DNA from: Halococcus salsus
GTDB taxonomy: Archaea; Halobacteriota; Halobacteria; Halobacteriales; Halococcaceae
Direction: 5' to 3'
Assembly (NCBI RefSeq): GCF_009900715.1
Contig: NZ_JAAAJC010000002.1
Location: 62,001 to 126,000 of the forward strand
Length of the DNA stretch: 64,000 bases
Shown: one piece after another, positions 42,197 through 50,565 of the stretch
How the letters are laid out: each line of letters starts with the position of its first letter
Numbering within the stretch: position 1 is the first letter of the stretch
The notes under the pieces: generated by a model
Databases searched by the model: none
What the model was told of the DNA's origin: nothing
Seen by the model: only the letters and a program-made list of their open reading frames with translations
Translations under genes and position numbers: made by a program

Positions 42197-44683
42197 TCAG
42201 ACCTCGCGGGTGCCGCCGTCGGTCGCCCGCGGTGAGCCGCCCTCCGCGGGCGCGATCGACGGTCGCGAGTCGGGGGTCGGGTCGTCGGGGAGCGGGTCGA
42301 TGCCCATCCCGCGGGCGGAGTTCGTGACCACGACCAGCGAGCTCACCGCCATCGCGGCCGCGGCGATCAGCGGGTTGACGAGGCCGGCCACCGCGAGCGG
42401 GATGGCGACCAGGTTGTAGCAGAACGCCCACCCCAGGTTGGTCCGGAGCCGGCGGCGCGTCCCGCGCGCGACCGCGAAGAAGGCCGGGATCGGCCGGAGG
42501 CTGTCGCCGGAGACCACGGCGTCGGCGGCGTCGATCGCGAGTTCGGTCCCGTTGGCCATCGCGATCCCCAGATCCGCCGCCGCGAGCGCCGGCGCGTCGT
42601 TGGTGCCGTCGCCGACCATCGTCGTCGTGCCCTCCTCGCGGAGCCGACCCACCACCGCCTCCTTGGCCTCCGGTGGCACGCCGGCGAAGACCTCGGAGAC
42701 GTCGGGGTGGCCCGAGAACCGCTCGGCGATCTCGCGGTCGTCGCCCGTGAGCACCACCACCCGGGGACCTTCCTCGGCGATCGACGAGACCACCTCTGCC
42801 CAGTCCGCACGCGGGGTGTCCCCCACCTGAAGGACCCCCTTCGCCTCGTCGTCCCACGCGACGAGCGTCGCGAGGAAACCGTCTGACCGCGTCTCCCGGA
42901 CCTGCTCGTCGATGGGCTCGGGGACCGCGTAGCCCGACTCGCGAACGAAGCCCGGATGTCCGACGACGACGCGCTCGCCGTCGACGGTCGCCGCCACGCC
43001 GCGGGCGTGGCTCTCGAAGTCGGTGACCGTGCGAGCGGTTGCATCGCTCCCACGGTCGCGGTCGGCGGCCACGATGGCCTCGGCGACCGGGTGGCTCGAC
43101 CGGCTCTCGACCGCCGCCGCGCGCGCGAGGAGTTCGTCGGGGTCGTCGCCACGCACGCCGTCGAGCGACATCTCGCCCGTCGTGAGGGTGCCGGTCTTGT
43201 CGAACGCCACGATCTCGGTATCAGTGATCCGTTCGAGCACGGTGGCGTTGAGCACCGTGATCCGGCGTTCGGCGGCCTCGCGAACGCCCGAGACGATCGC
43301 GAGCGGGGTCGCGAGCCCGAGCGAACACGGACAGGACACCACGAGGACCGAGACCCCGATCAGGATCGCCTGGCCGATGGATGCGCCGGTCAAAAGCCAG
43401 CCGACGGTCGCGAGCGTCGCGATCGTGACCACCACGGGCACGAAGACGCTCGCGACGCGGTCGGCGAGCCGCGTCGCGCCCGAGTCCGAACTCTGGACGT
43501 TCCAGATGAGTTCGACGAGCCTGTCGAACGTGCTGGTGGCCTCCTCGCCGACCTCGATCTCGATCGCGTTGTCGGTCACCACCGACCCGCCGACGACCTC
43601 CTCGCCGAGGCCCTTCGAGACTGGTACGGATTCACCGGTGACGAGCGACTCGTCGATCGCGGCCTGCCCCTCGACGACCGTCCCGTCGATCGGGACGCGC
43701 TCGCCGGGTTTGACGAGCACACGGTCGCCGGGCGAGAGGGATTCGAGCGCGACGTCGTGGTGGCCCTCGTCGGTGAGCACGCGCGCCTCGGTGATCCTGG
43801 ACTCGGTGAGCGCCGAGAGGTCGCCGAGCGCGCGGCGCTTGAACCGGGCCTCGATGTGGTTGCCGATGCTCACCACCACGATCACCATCGTCGAGACGTC
43901 GAAGTAGACGTGGGTGGTGTCGAGGAACGCGAGCGCGAACACCGAGTAGACGTAGGCCGCGAGCACCGCGAAGGCTATCAGCACGTCCATGTTCGGCTGT
44001 CGGACTTTGAGGCTGACGTAGGCCCCCCGGAGGATCGGGAAGCCGACGCCGAAGAGCACGATGGTGCTCCCGAAGAAGACCGGCACGAACGCGATCAGGC
44101 TGGCGCTGGTGCCCGAGAGGAAGCTCTCGGGGTAGTAGCCGAGGTAGACGGGATAGAGGAAGGCGGCGTAGAACATCATCACCGCCATCGCCGCCAGCCC
44201 GCCGAAGACCAGACGGAGGCGGCCGAACTCAAAGCGCTCCTCGGCCCCCTCGTCCTCCTCGTCGGGGTCGCTGGCGTGGTAGCCGAGCTTGCTGACCGCG
44301 TCGATCAGCCCCCCTCTGTCGATCGTCGACGGATCGTAGTCCAGCCGGACCATGTCGGTCGCGTAGCTGGCCTGGGCGTCGTTGATCCCGTCGGTCTCGG
44401 TCGCGCTGGTCTCGATGAACGACTCGCAGGTCGAACAGTGCATCCCGTCGACCGAGAGGAAGGCCGTCTCGCTCCCCTCCGAGTGCTCGTGGTCCGACCC
44501 GTGTTCGTGGTGGGCGTGATGGTCGTGGCCGTGCTCGTGGAGGTCCTCGGCGGAGACGTCCTCGGTCTCGTCGAGCCGTTGGAAGGTCGCGAGACAACCC
44601 TCACAGCAGAAGACCCCGTCGACGTCGGCTGCGGTCGCGGGGTCGTCGCCGACCGGCGACCCGCACAGCGTACACTCGGTCAC
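42197..44683 (-). CDS. Copper-type P1B ATPase with CcoI/FixI-like N-terminus
   Basis: An 828-residue heavy-metal pump. The N-terminus has a cysteine cluster CTLCG...CCEGCLATF, the metal-binding domain seen in CcoI/FixI ATPases. A His-rich stretch (HEHGHDHHAHHEHGSDHEH) and an HMA domain with GMHCSTCESF follow. The eight-helix core shows the TM6 ion site VVSCPCSLGLA, phosphorylation motif FDKTGTLTTG, the TGES loop (SLVTGESVPV), SSHPVAEA and MVGDGTNDAPALAAADLG. It begins at GTG 44683, divergent from the heme A synthase-like gene. That pairing and the N-terminus point to copper delivery for cytochrome oxidase rather than simple detoxification (inference). Confidence 0.92.
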   Translation of the reverse strand: MTECTLCGSPVGDDPATAADVDGVFCCEGCLATFQRLDETEDVSAEDLHEHGHDHHAHHEHGSDHEHSEGSETAFLSVDGMHCSTCESFIETSATETDGINDAQASYATDMVRLDYDPSTIDRGGLIDAVSKLGYHASDPDEEDEGAEERFEFGRLRLVFGGLAAMAVMMFYAAFLYPVYLGYYPESFLSGTSASLIAFVPVFFGSTIVLFGVGFPILRGAYVSLKVRQPNMDVLIAFAVLAAYVYSVFALAFLDTTHVYFDVSTMVIVVVSIGNHIEARFKRRALGDLSALTESRITEARVLTDEGHHDVALESLSPGDRVLVKPGERVPIDGTVVEGQAAIDESLVTGESVPVSKGLGEEVVGGSVVTDNAIEIEVGEEATSTFDRLVELIWNVQSSDSGATRLADRVASVFVPVVVTIATLATVGWLLTGASIGQAILIGVSVLVVSCPCSLGLATPLAIVSGVREAAERRITVLNATVLERITDTEIVAFDKTGTLTTGEMSLDGVRGDDPDELLARAAAVESRSSHPVAEAIVAADRDRGSDATARTVTDFESHARGVAATVDGERVVVGHPGFVRESGYAVPEPIDEQVRETRSDGFLATLVAWDDEAKGVLQVGDTPRADWAEVVSSIAEEGPRVVVLTGDDREIAERFSGHPDVSEVFAGVPPEAKEAVVGRLREEGTTTMVGDGTNDAPALAAADLGIAMANGTELAIDAADAVVSGDSLRPIPAFFAVARGTRRRLRTNLGWAFCYNLVAIPLAVAGLVNPLIAAAAMAVSSLVVVTNSARGMGIDPLPDDPTPDSRPSIAPAEGGSPRATDGGTREV

Positions 44684-44898
44684 TGGGTCGTCCCCGCGCT
44701 TCGGCGGTCGCGCACGGAGCGGCGGGCGGTGTGGACCCGCTGTCGTAGTCGGCGTTCACCCCACGGTCCCGGTCCAGCGTGCATGGGAGAACTGGGGTCC
44801 GCGGACGGGTATCGGTTGCGGTTACCCCCTCCACGGTACCCGCGGTACGCTCGCGCTTTCGAAAAGGTGAGGGTCGCGGAACGGGTACCGGCGGACGA

Positions 44899-45444
44899 AT
44901 GGCCAACGAACCCGCGGACGCCGCGGCCGGCGGGCGGTGGCCGGCCCGGCTCCTCCGCTATCTCGTGACGCTCTCGCTCGTGGGCACGGTACTGTTGATG
45001 GGCTTCGGGATGTACTCGGTGGCGATCCGGGGTTGGATGTCCTGCGGCGAGGCGTTCCCGATGTGTGCCGGCTCGCTGGTTCCCATGCTCGACCCCGGCG
45101 CGGCGCAGTCGACGGGCTACACCGCGACCCAGGTCTACGCCGAGTGGTTTCATCGTGCCGTCGCGTTCGTCACCGGCCTCGTGATGCTCGCCGCGACGGC
45201 CCTCGCGTGGTGGCGCGTCGAGGGCTACACGCTCACGACGTGGACGATCACCCTCGCAACCGCGCTCCTGCCCTTCGAGGCCTACCTCGGCGTCGTCACC
45301 GGCGTCCCAGATCCCGCGACGACCCTCGTCGCCATCCACCTCGTGGTCTCGTACCTCGTGCTCGGCGCGCTGGCCGTCGCCACGGGGATCACCTGGTGGT
45401 CGCGCGGACGGCGGTCGCGACGACACACCGGCCACGTCCACTGA
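44899..45444 (+). CDS. Half-size COX15/CtaA-type heme A synthase
   Basis: A 181-residue protein with four transmembrane helices, half the eight-helix length of bacterial CtaA. Hallmarks are the cysteine pair in the first extracytoplasmic loop (WMSCGEAFPMCAGS), the EYFHR-like element EWFHRAVAFVTG with a heme ligand, and a second ligand in LVAIHLVVSYLV. A compact four-helix CtaA was described for the archaeon Aeropyrum pernix (from memory). It is likely to hydroxylate heme O for a heme-A oxidase, perhaps as a dimer. It faces the copper ATPase gene. Confidence 0.8.
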   Translation: MANEPADAAAGGRWPARLLRYLVTLSLVGTVLLMGFGMYSVAIRGWMSCGEAFPMCAGSLVPMLDPGAAQSTGYTATQVYAEWFHRAVAFVTGLVMLAATALAWWRVEGYTLTTWTITLATALLPFEAYLGVVTGVPDPATTLVAIHLVVSYLVLGALAVATGITWWSRGRRSRRHTGHVH

Positions 45445-46027
45445 CTCGCGACGGGAAACCGAGTTCATCGGGCCGCGAGTCGACCCGGCTCGCAGCGCCG
45501 ACGATTCCGTTCGACGGCCACACTACCAGGGGTCGGTCGCGGTTTCGATTTAAAACGCGACGGCGACGGGATAGTTGTTCGCCCCCACCGTACTGTGCGT
45601 TACCACAAGCCTCAGTATCGTAACTCACGAATCGTTCGGTGCTCGGGAGAGGGGTTCGCAAAAAGGGGAAACCCCGTTGCGTGGCATCACCCTGCTCTCG
45701 AGTTTCCCGGACTGGTCCGTTGACCAGTACCAGTGACAGCGGGGCGACTTTTATAGGCCTTGTGAAATGATACCAAATCGTTCTGTTCTAACATATCCTC
45801 CCGGCGTTGGAGACCGTCGTCGGTCACTTGGTGGAGGAGAGGACGCTTCGGACCGAACGTCCACTCCCCTTGTGAAGGGGACGAAGTCGTCCGCGTGAAT
45901 GGTGTTCTGTGAACGTGGTAGGCATCGATCCGATTTCCTCACGGGACGAACGTCGTGTTTTTACGAGTCAGCCGACGAAGGTTTGCAGTAATGTTATAAA
46001 CGATACCCATGATCATGCAAGTGGGTG
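45445..46027. other. Gene-poor stretch downstream of the heme A synthase-like gene
   Basis: No convincing gene in 583 bases. A minus-strand frame near 45770-45850 reads VTDDGLQRREDMLEQNDLVS, reminiscent of a winged-helix fragment, but it has no start, no full domain and is flanked by stops. A TATA-like TTATAAA at 45994-46000 belongs to the next gene. Confidence 0.4.
45994..46000 (+). promoter_or_regulatory. TATA box of the 44-residue zinc ribbon gene
   Basis: TTATAAA lies about 28-34 bases before ATG 46028, giving a nearly leaderless start. Confidence 0.5.
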
Positions 46028-46162
46028 ATGCCAATGCAACGGGACGATGGGACGAGTGGACGGGAACGGAGCGTGAAAACCTGCGACCGGTGTGGAAAGG
46101 GGATGCCGGACCCCTACGTCGGCAACGGAACCTGCTATCACTGTCGGAGAACCAGCCAGTAG
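46028..46162 (+). CDS. 44-residue zinc ribbon protein
   Basis: A micro-protein with knuckles KTCDRCGKGM and GTCYHCRRT separated by 13 residues, preceded by a polar N-terminus (MPMQRDDGTSGRER). Starts at 46028 and 46034 are in frame with each other. A good TATA box supports expression. The function is unknown; nucleic-acid binding is likely, given the basic C-terminus. Confidence 0.65.
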   Translation: MPMQRDDGTSGRERSVKTCDRCGKGMPDPYVGNGTCYHCRRTSQ

Positions 46163-46566
46163 AAGCCCGATACGTCATTCACATCGACCGCTTAGCTGCC
46201 GCTCTTCGTGAGGGAAAACGGGGGGGGAGGGAAGGTAGGACCGGAGGGGAAGTGTTACAGGTGATGCCAGGCAACGGAGTCCCCGTATCGGTCCTATATC
46301 AACGTCACTGCTATTCCGTAATAAGCTTTGTGTGGGCGGGCGAATCCGATGGTTAGCACGAGCACAATCGGGTCCAAGAGGAGTCGATGCACCGACCAAA
46401 CCGGCCGGTGCTCGGTCGACGCCATCGCTCGTCGACTGACGATGCCGATGCCGATGAACCGCGAAGCGATGACGTGGATCCATCGAGGACGACGAAGTTC
46501 GCCTTCGGTGGTTCTATCGCCGCTCTAACTCACACCGAGATTCGGAATAAGGCGTGTTCGGGGGAA
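46163..46566. other. Intergenic stretch between two micro-protein genes
   Basis: I see no gene, RNA or repeat that I can support in these 404 bases. It includes a purine tract (GGGGGGGAGGGAAGG near 46219-46233). Confidence 0.4.
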
Positions 46567-46668
46567 CTACCGACAGCTCGTGCACGTCCCGTCCACGATG
46601 TCCATCGCCGCTTCGCCACACAACTTGCAGTACTCTACGACACCGCTGCCAACGTTCGTCTTCGCCAT
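46567..46668 (-). CDS. 33-residue zinc ribbon protein
   Basis: A micro-protein MAKTNVGSGVVEYCKLCGEA ending in GTCTSCR: two CxxC knuckles 14 residues apart. The longer frame to 46770 adds a basic segment unlike haloarchaeal proteins, so the ATG at 46668 is preferred. The function is unknown. Confidence 0.6.
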   Translation of the reverse strand: MAKTNVGSGVVEYCKLCGEAAMDIVDGTCTSCR

Positions 46669-46908
46669 ACGTGATTTTTGGCTCCGTCGACGGTTGTGTG
46701 GCTGGCTTTCAACGGCAAGGTAACGGGCGGGACGGGAGGAGCGCTCACATCGAAGCACGTCGTCGCGCAAACCGGCGGATCATACGGGTGACAGCCGAGG
46801 TCTATCGGACCTCGCGGTTCGGAACAACGGATACGAGTTGATTCCGATGGGAGGAGGTCCTACGAGGGTTGTGGTGCGAACGAGGTGACTCGAAAGGAGT
46901 AGCGGAAG

Positions 46909-47119
46909 TCACTCGCCGATTCGCGTCGCTCGTCGGCTCGTTGTCCTCGAAAATCGAAGGTTTTCGTGATGACGAGGAACTGCGCCGTGCAGTTCCTCGA
47001 TCCATACGGGCCGGAAGGGATTTGAACCACGGTCGTTCCGCTCACTTCGTTCGGATCACTTCCTGATTCAAATCCTCCGGCCGGTTCACTCGCCGATTCG
47101 CGTCGCTCATCGGCTCGTT
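46909..47119. repeat. Palindromic repeat cluster with a detached tRNA-Lys 3' end
   Basis: A 34-base block (TCACTCGCCGATTCGCGTCG...) occurs at 46909-46942 and again at 47086-47119 with one mismatch. Between them are a perfect hairpin GAGGAACTGC-GCCGT-GCAGTTCCTC (46975-46999) and a 23-base copy (47006-47028) of the tRNA-Lys 3' end, identical to 47122-47144. A fold-back of its T-loop (GGATTTGAA at 47018 versus TTCAAATCC at 47067-47075) completes the cluster. Confidence 0.75.
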
Positions 47120-47122
47120 CCA

Positions 47123-47196
47123 CGGGCCGGAAGGGATTTGAACCCTCGACCGTCTGATTAAGAGTCAGATGCTCTCCCTAACTGAGCTACCGGCCC
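47123..47196 (-). tRNA. tRNA-Lys (CUU)
   Basis: The 74-base gene has acceptor GGGCCGG/CCGGCCC with discriminator G. Its D-arm is GCTCAGTTAGGGAGAGC. The anticodon stem TCTGA/TCAGA with loop CTCTTAA gives anticodon CTT, and the T-arm is GAGGGTTCAAATCCCTT. There is no intron. Its 3' end is copied at 47006-47028. Confidence 0.95.
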
Positions 47197-47289
47197 TGTG
47201 ATTTCGAGTTACTCCGGCCGGGTGAAATACGTTTTCCTTCGGTCGGGCTGCCGCGGCCGCGGGACGGCGCGGTCCGCGGCCGCGGTGCG

Positions 47290-47694
47290 GAGGCGGTACG
47301 GTCGCGCGACCTGGTGGATGAAGGGCGAGGCGCACGGCTCACGGGTCGCTCCGCTCACGGTTCACTTCGTTCACCGTTCGCCTCGTGGTCGTTCGAGAGA
47401 GCGAAGCTCTCTCGTGATGACGAAAGACGCGAAGCGTCTTTCGAACCACCTCCCAGTGGTCGGCCACGGCCCCCTCCCCGTTCGCATCGAGGCGCGTCGC
47501 TTCGCTCGCGCCTCGCTGGCGAGGGCTTCGGCGGAGCGGAGGGGGTGCCGTGCGGTTGCGGAACGGTGACGTTAGTGATTGCACCGCGAGCGAACGAAGT
47601 GAGCGAGCGGGCGCGAGGGTGACCGACGGGAACCCGACGCGCTTTTGATCCACATTTTGCCAGCGAGCCGAAGGCGAGCGCAGCAAAAGGTGGG
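47290..47694 (-). repeat. Dispersed intergenic element, copy B
   Basis: Read on the minus strand from 47694, the first 120 bases closely match bases 1-125 of the window (CCTTTTGCTGCGCTCG, TGGCAAAATGTGGATCAAAA, GCGCGTCGGGTTCC). GTGCAATCACTAACG (47571-47585), CTCCGCCGAAGCCCTCG (47520-47536) and the 20-mer CTCGCCCTTCATCCACCAGG (47310-47329) follow. Compared with copies A and C it has about 190 extra bases between the last two blocks. The extra DNA contains perfect hairpins with GAA loops: CGAGAGAGC-GAA-GCTCTCTCG and AAAGACGC-GAA-GCGTCTTT, roughly 47394-47442. It sits between tRNA-Lys and menB. Confidence 0.8.
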
Positions 47695-47699
47695 GGTTT

Positions 47700-48593
47700 C
47701 TAGTAGTACCACGGCACGTCGGAGAAGTCGGGGTCGCGGCCCTCCATGAACGCCTCGCGGCCCTCGCGGGCCTCGTCGGTCATGTATCCCAACCTGGTCG
47801 CCTCGCCCGCGAAGACCTGTTGGCCCACCATGCCGTCGTCGGCGAGGTTGAAGCCGTACTTGAGCATCCGCATCGCGGTCGGCGACTTCGAATTGATGGT
47901 CTCGGCCCACTCCAGAGCTACTGTTTCGAGCTCCTCGTGTGGCACCGCCTCGTTGACCATCCCCATCTCGGCGGCCTCGGGAGCAGAGTAGGTCTTCCCG
48001 AGGAAGAACACCTCGCGCGCCTTCTTCTGGCCGATCTGCTTGGCGAGGTAGGCCGAGCCGAACCCCGCGTCGTAGCTCGCGACGTCCGGATCGGTCTGGA
48101 GGAACTGCGCGTGCTCCTCGCTCGCGATGGTGAGGTCACAGACCACGTGGAGGGAGTGACCGCCGCCGACCGCCCAGCCCGGCACCACGCAGACGACGGG
48201 TTTCGGGAGGTGGCGGATCGCGCGCTGGACTTCGAGGATGTGGAGCCGGCCGGTTCGGCTCCCGCCGTCCGACTCGTCGTCCTCGTCGTACTCGTAGCCC
48301 GACCCCCCACGGACGGACTGGTCACCGCCCGAGCAGAAGGCCCAGCCGCCGTCTTTCGGCGATGGGCCGTTGCCGGTAAGGAGCACACAACCGACGTCGG
48401 TCTGGCGTTTGGCGTGGTCGAGCGCGGTCGCGAGCTCGTCGACGGTCTTCGGTCTGAAGGCGTTGCGGACCGCGGGACGGTCGAAGGCGATCCGGACGGT
48501 ACCGGAATCGGTCGCGCGGTGGTACGTGAGGTCGTCGAAGTCGAATCCCTCGACCGGCGTCCAGCGGTCGGCGTCGAACAGGTCCGAAACCAT
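47700..48593 (-). CDS. menB: 1,4-dihydroxy-2-naphthoyl-CoA synthase
   Basis: A 297-residue crotonase-fold enzyme that closes the second ring of the menaquinone head group. Diagnostic strings are RPAVRNAFRPKTVDEL, FCSGGDQSVRG (with GDQ in place of the hydratase GAD), VPGWAVGGGHSLHVVCDL, and QTDPDVASYDAGFGSAYLA with the MenB-specific Asp and Tyr. The C-terminus FMEGRDPDFSDVPWYY is typical. An acidic loop (EYDEDDESDGG) is a halophile addition. ATG 48593 is used; the in-frame codon six bases earlier is TTG. It is separated from menF-menD by the OpuC-type operon on the other strand. Confidence 0.95.
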   Translation of the reverse strand: MVSDLFDADRWTPVEGFDFDDLTYHRATDSGTVRIAFDRPAVRNAFRPKTVDELATALDHAKRQTDVGCVLLTGNGPSPKDGGWAFCSGGDQSVRGGSGYEYDEDDESDGGSRTGRLHILEVQRAIRHLPKPVVCVVPGWAVGGGHSLHVVCDLTIASEEHAQFLQTDPDVASYDAGFGSAYLAKQIGQKKAREVFFLGKTYSAPEAAEMGMVNEAVPHEELETVALEWAETINSKSPTAMRMLKYGFNLADDGMVGQQVFAGEATRLGYMTDEAREGREAFMEGRDPDFSDVPWYY

Positions 48594-48877
48594 ACGCAAC
48601 CATCTCGGCTGGCCGAAAAAACTTCGTCGCTCGACCGGTCGCCGGTAACGTCACGTGAACGGACCCGGGTTCGGGTCGGGATCCGGCAGCGGGTTCACTA
48701 CCCCGGCAGTGCGGCTCTCGTTCAGAGGGGTTGGCACGTGCAAGCACGGAAGGTATCAGTGGGTAAACGTATGCTTCGGTGGCTTCCTCATGGACCATCA
48801 CACGCGTCGAACCGGGGAGCAGTCCATCCGACCGCCGTCCGTCGGACGTGACAGCCCCCGGACCGCAAGAATCACCC

Positions 48878-49825
48878 GTGAAAACCACCCGACGTAACCT
48901 CCTTCGATACGGGGGCGCGACCGCGGCGACGCTCGGGACGACCGGGCTCGCGGGCTGTGCCGGCGTGCTGGGTGCCACTCAGGCGGGCACCGTGAAGGTG
49001 AGCTCGGCGCGGTTTCCCGAGAGCATCCTGTTGAGCTACATGGCGATCGAGTCGTTGCGGGCGAACACCGACCTCACGGTACTCGACGAGACGGCGCTCG
49101 GCGGCACCCCGATGAACTTTCGAGCGGTCAACAGCGGCGAGGTGTCGATGTTCTGGCTCTACACCGGCGGCGGGTGGACTACGATCCCGCCGATCAAAGA
49201 CCGGGTGATCGCCGACCCGGGGAAACTCTACACGGCGGTGAAACGCCAGATGAAGCGCGAACACGGGCTCGCGTTCCTCCGTCGGGCCCCCTTCAACAAC
49301 ACCTACATCCTGATCGCGAGCTCCGAGTGGGCCAAGAGAACTGGTGTGAAGACGATGAGCGACTTCGCGAAGTACGTCTCCAACGGCAACACCGGTTTCG
49401 GGGTCGTGATGGGACCGCAGTTCCAGTCCCGCCCCGACGGCTGGCCCGGCTTGGTCGAGCACTACGGCTTCGCGGACGCCGCCTCCTCGCTCAACGTCCG
49501 GAACGTCGGCAACTCCCTGACCTACCAGGTCATCGGCCGTGGCGGGGCCGACGTCGGCGTGGGCTTCAGCACGAACCCCAACATCCGGAAGTTCAACCTC
49601 GCGACGATCGACGACGACGAGGGGTTCTTCCCGGCGTACAACCCCGCGCCGCTGGTCAACGGCGAGGCGATCGAGGCCAACCCCGAGATGCGAAAGCCGT
49701 TGAACCAGATCGGTCCGACCCTCACCACCGACGAGATCATGCGCCTCAACGGGCGGGTCTCGCTCCAGAACGAGGACCCCCAGCGGGTCGCACGTGACTA
49801 CCTCCAGTCGGAGGGACTGCTGTGA
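48878..49825 (+). CDS. OpuC-type glycine betaine/choline ABC transporter substrate-binding lipoprotein
   Basis: A 315-residue binding protein with a Tat signal (TRRNLLRYGGATAATLG) and lipobox LAGCAG at about residues 25-30, so it is a lipid-anchored Tat lipoprotein as usual in halophiles. Family features are VSSARFPESILLSYMAIESL, the ALGGTPMNFRAVNSGEVSMF pocket segment, FNNTYILIASSEWAK and LNQIGPTLTTDEIMRLNG. It starts at GTG 48878. The next gene begins inside its last codons (49822), so the four genes to 52237 form one operon for compatible-solute uptake. Confidence 0.88.
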   Translation: MKTTRRNLLRYGGATAATLGTTGLAGCAGVLGATQAGTVKVSSARFPESILLSYMAIESLRANTDLTVLDETALGGTPMNFRAVNSGEVSMFWLYTGGGWTTIPPIKDRVIADPGKLYTAVKRQMKREHGLAFLRRAPFNNTYILIASSEWAKRTGVKTMSDFAKYVSNGNTGFGVVMGPQFQSRPDGWPGLVEHYGFADAASSLNVRNVGNSLTYQVIGRGGADVGVGFSTNPNIRKFNLATIDDDEGFFPAYNPAPLVNGEAIEANPEMRKPLNQIGPTLTTDEIMRLNGRVSLQNEDPQRVARDYLQSEGLL

Positions 49826-50565
49826 TCCCCGACCCGACGGTTGCCGATCCGGTGTTCGCCGACCCGCTCTTTCTCGGTCCGTTCGTCGACTACGCGGTGG
49901 ACAACGCGGGACGGCTGTTGCGGCTCACCTACGAGCACGTCGTGCTCACCCTGATCACGCTCGCGATCGCGTTGCCGATCGCGATCGGGTTCGGTGTCCT
50001 CAGCAGCTACTACGACCGGCTGGCGACGGTCGTGCTCTGGGCCGCGAGCATCCTGCTGACGCTCCCGGCGATCGCGCTGTTCGGCATGCTGGTTCCGGTG
50101 CTCGGGATCGGCAACCCGCCGACGATCGCCGCACTCGTGGTCTACGCCCAGCTCCCGATCATCCGGAACACCTACGTCGGGCTGACCGAGGTCGACGCCG
50201 CCGCGATCGAGTCCGGAACCGGGCTCGGGATGACGCGCTTCGAGCGCCTGCGGCGCATCCGGCTGCCGGTGGCGCTGCCCGTCGTGATGACGGGCATCAG
50301 GAACGCCGTCGTGATCCTCGTCGGGCTGCTCGCCATCGGGGCGTTCATCGGGGCGGGCGGGCTCGGTGGCCGGATCTTCTACGGCATCTCCCAGACCGAC
50401 ACCCCGATGATCGTGGTCGCCACGGTGCTCGTCTCGCTGCTCGCGCTGGCGTTCGACTACGCCTTCGGGGTCATCGAGGAGGGCCTCCGGCTCCGCAACG
50501 GCGAGGAGATAGAGCCGACGATCGTCACACGAACACTCACCGCGGTCCGCACACGACTCACATGA
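49822..50565 (+). CDS. OpuC-type ABC transporter permease (first)
   Basis: A 247-residue permease with about six helices. The binding-protein-dependent transport signature is IESGTGLGMTRFERLRRIRL followed by PVALPVVMTGIRNAV. GAFIGAGGLGGRIFYGI is the OpuC/ProW-type loop. Its GTG start overlaps the preceding stop, and its stop overlaps the ATPase start (ATGA). Confidence 0.88.
   Translation: MIPDPTVADPVFADPLFLGPFVDYAVDNAGRLLRLTYEHVVLTLITLAIALPIAIGFGVLSSYYDRLATVVLWAASILLTLPAIALFGMLVPVLGIGNPPTIAALVVYAQLPIIRNTYVGLTEVDAAAIESGTGLGMTRFERLRRIRLPVALPVVMTGIRNAVVILVGLLAIGAFIGAGGLGGRIFYGISQTDTPMIVVATVLVSLLALAFDYAFGVIEEGLRLRNGEEIEPTIVTRTLTAVRTRLT

Noticed and set aside
45751-45942. Possible winged-helix fragment near 45.8 kb
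   Set aside because: A suggestive string (VTDDGLQRREDML) is seen in one frame, but there is no start codon, no complete domain and several stops, so I could not support even a pseudogene call.
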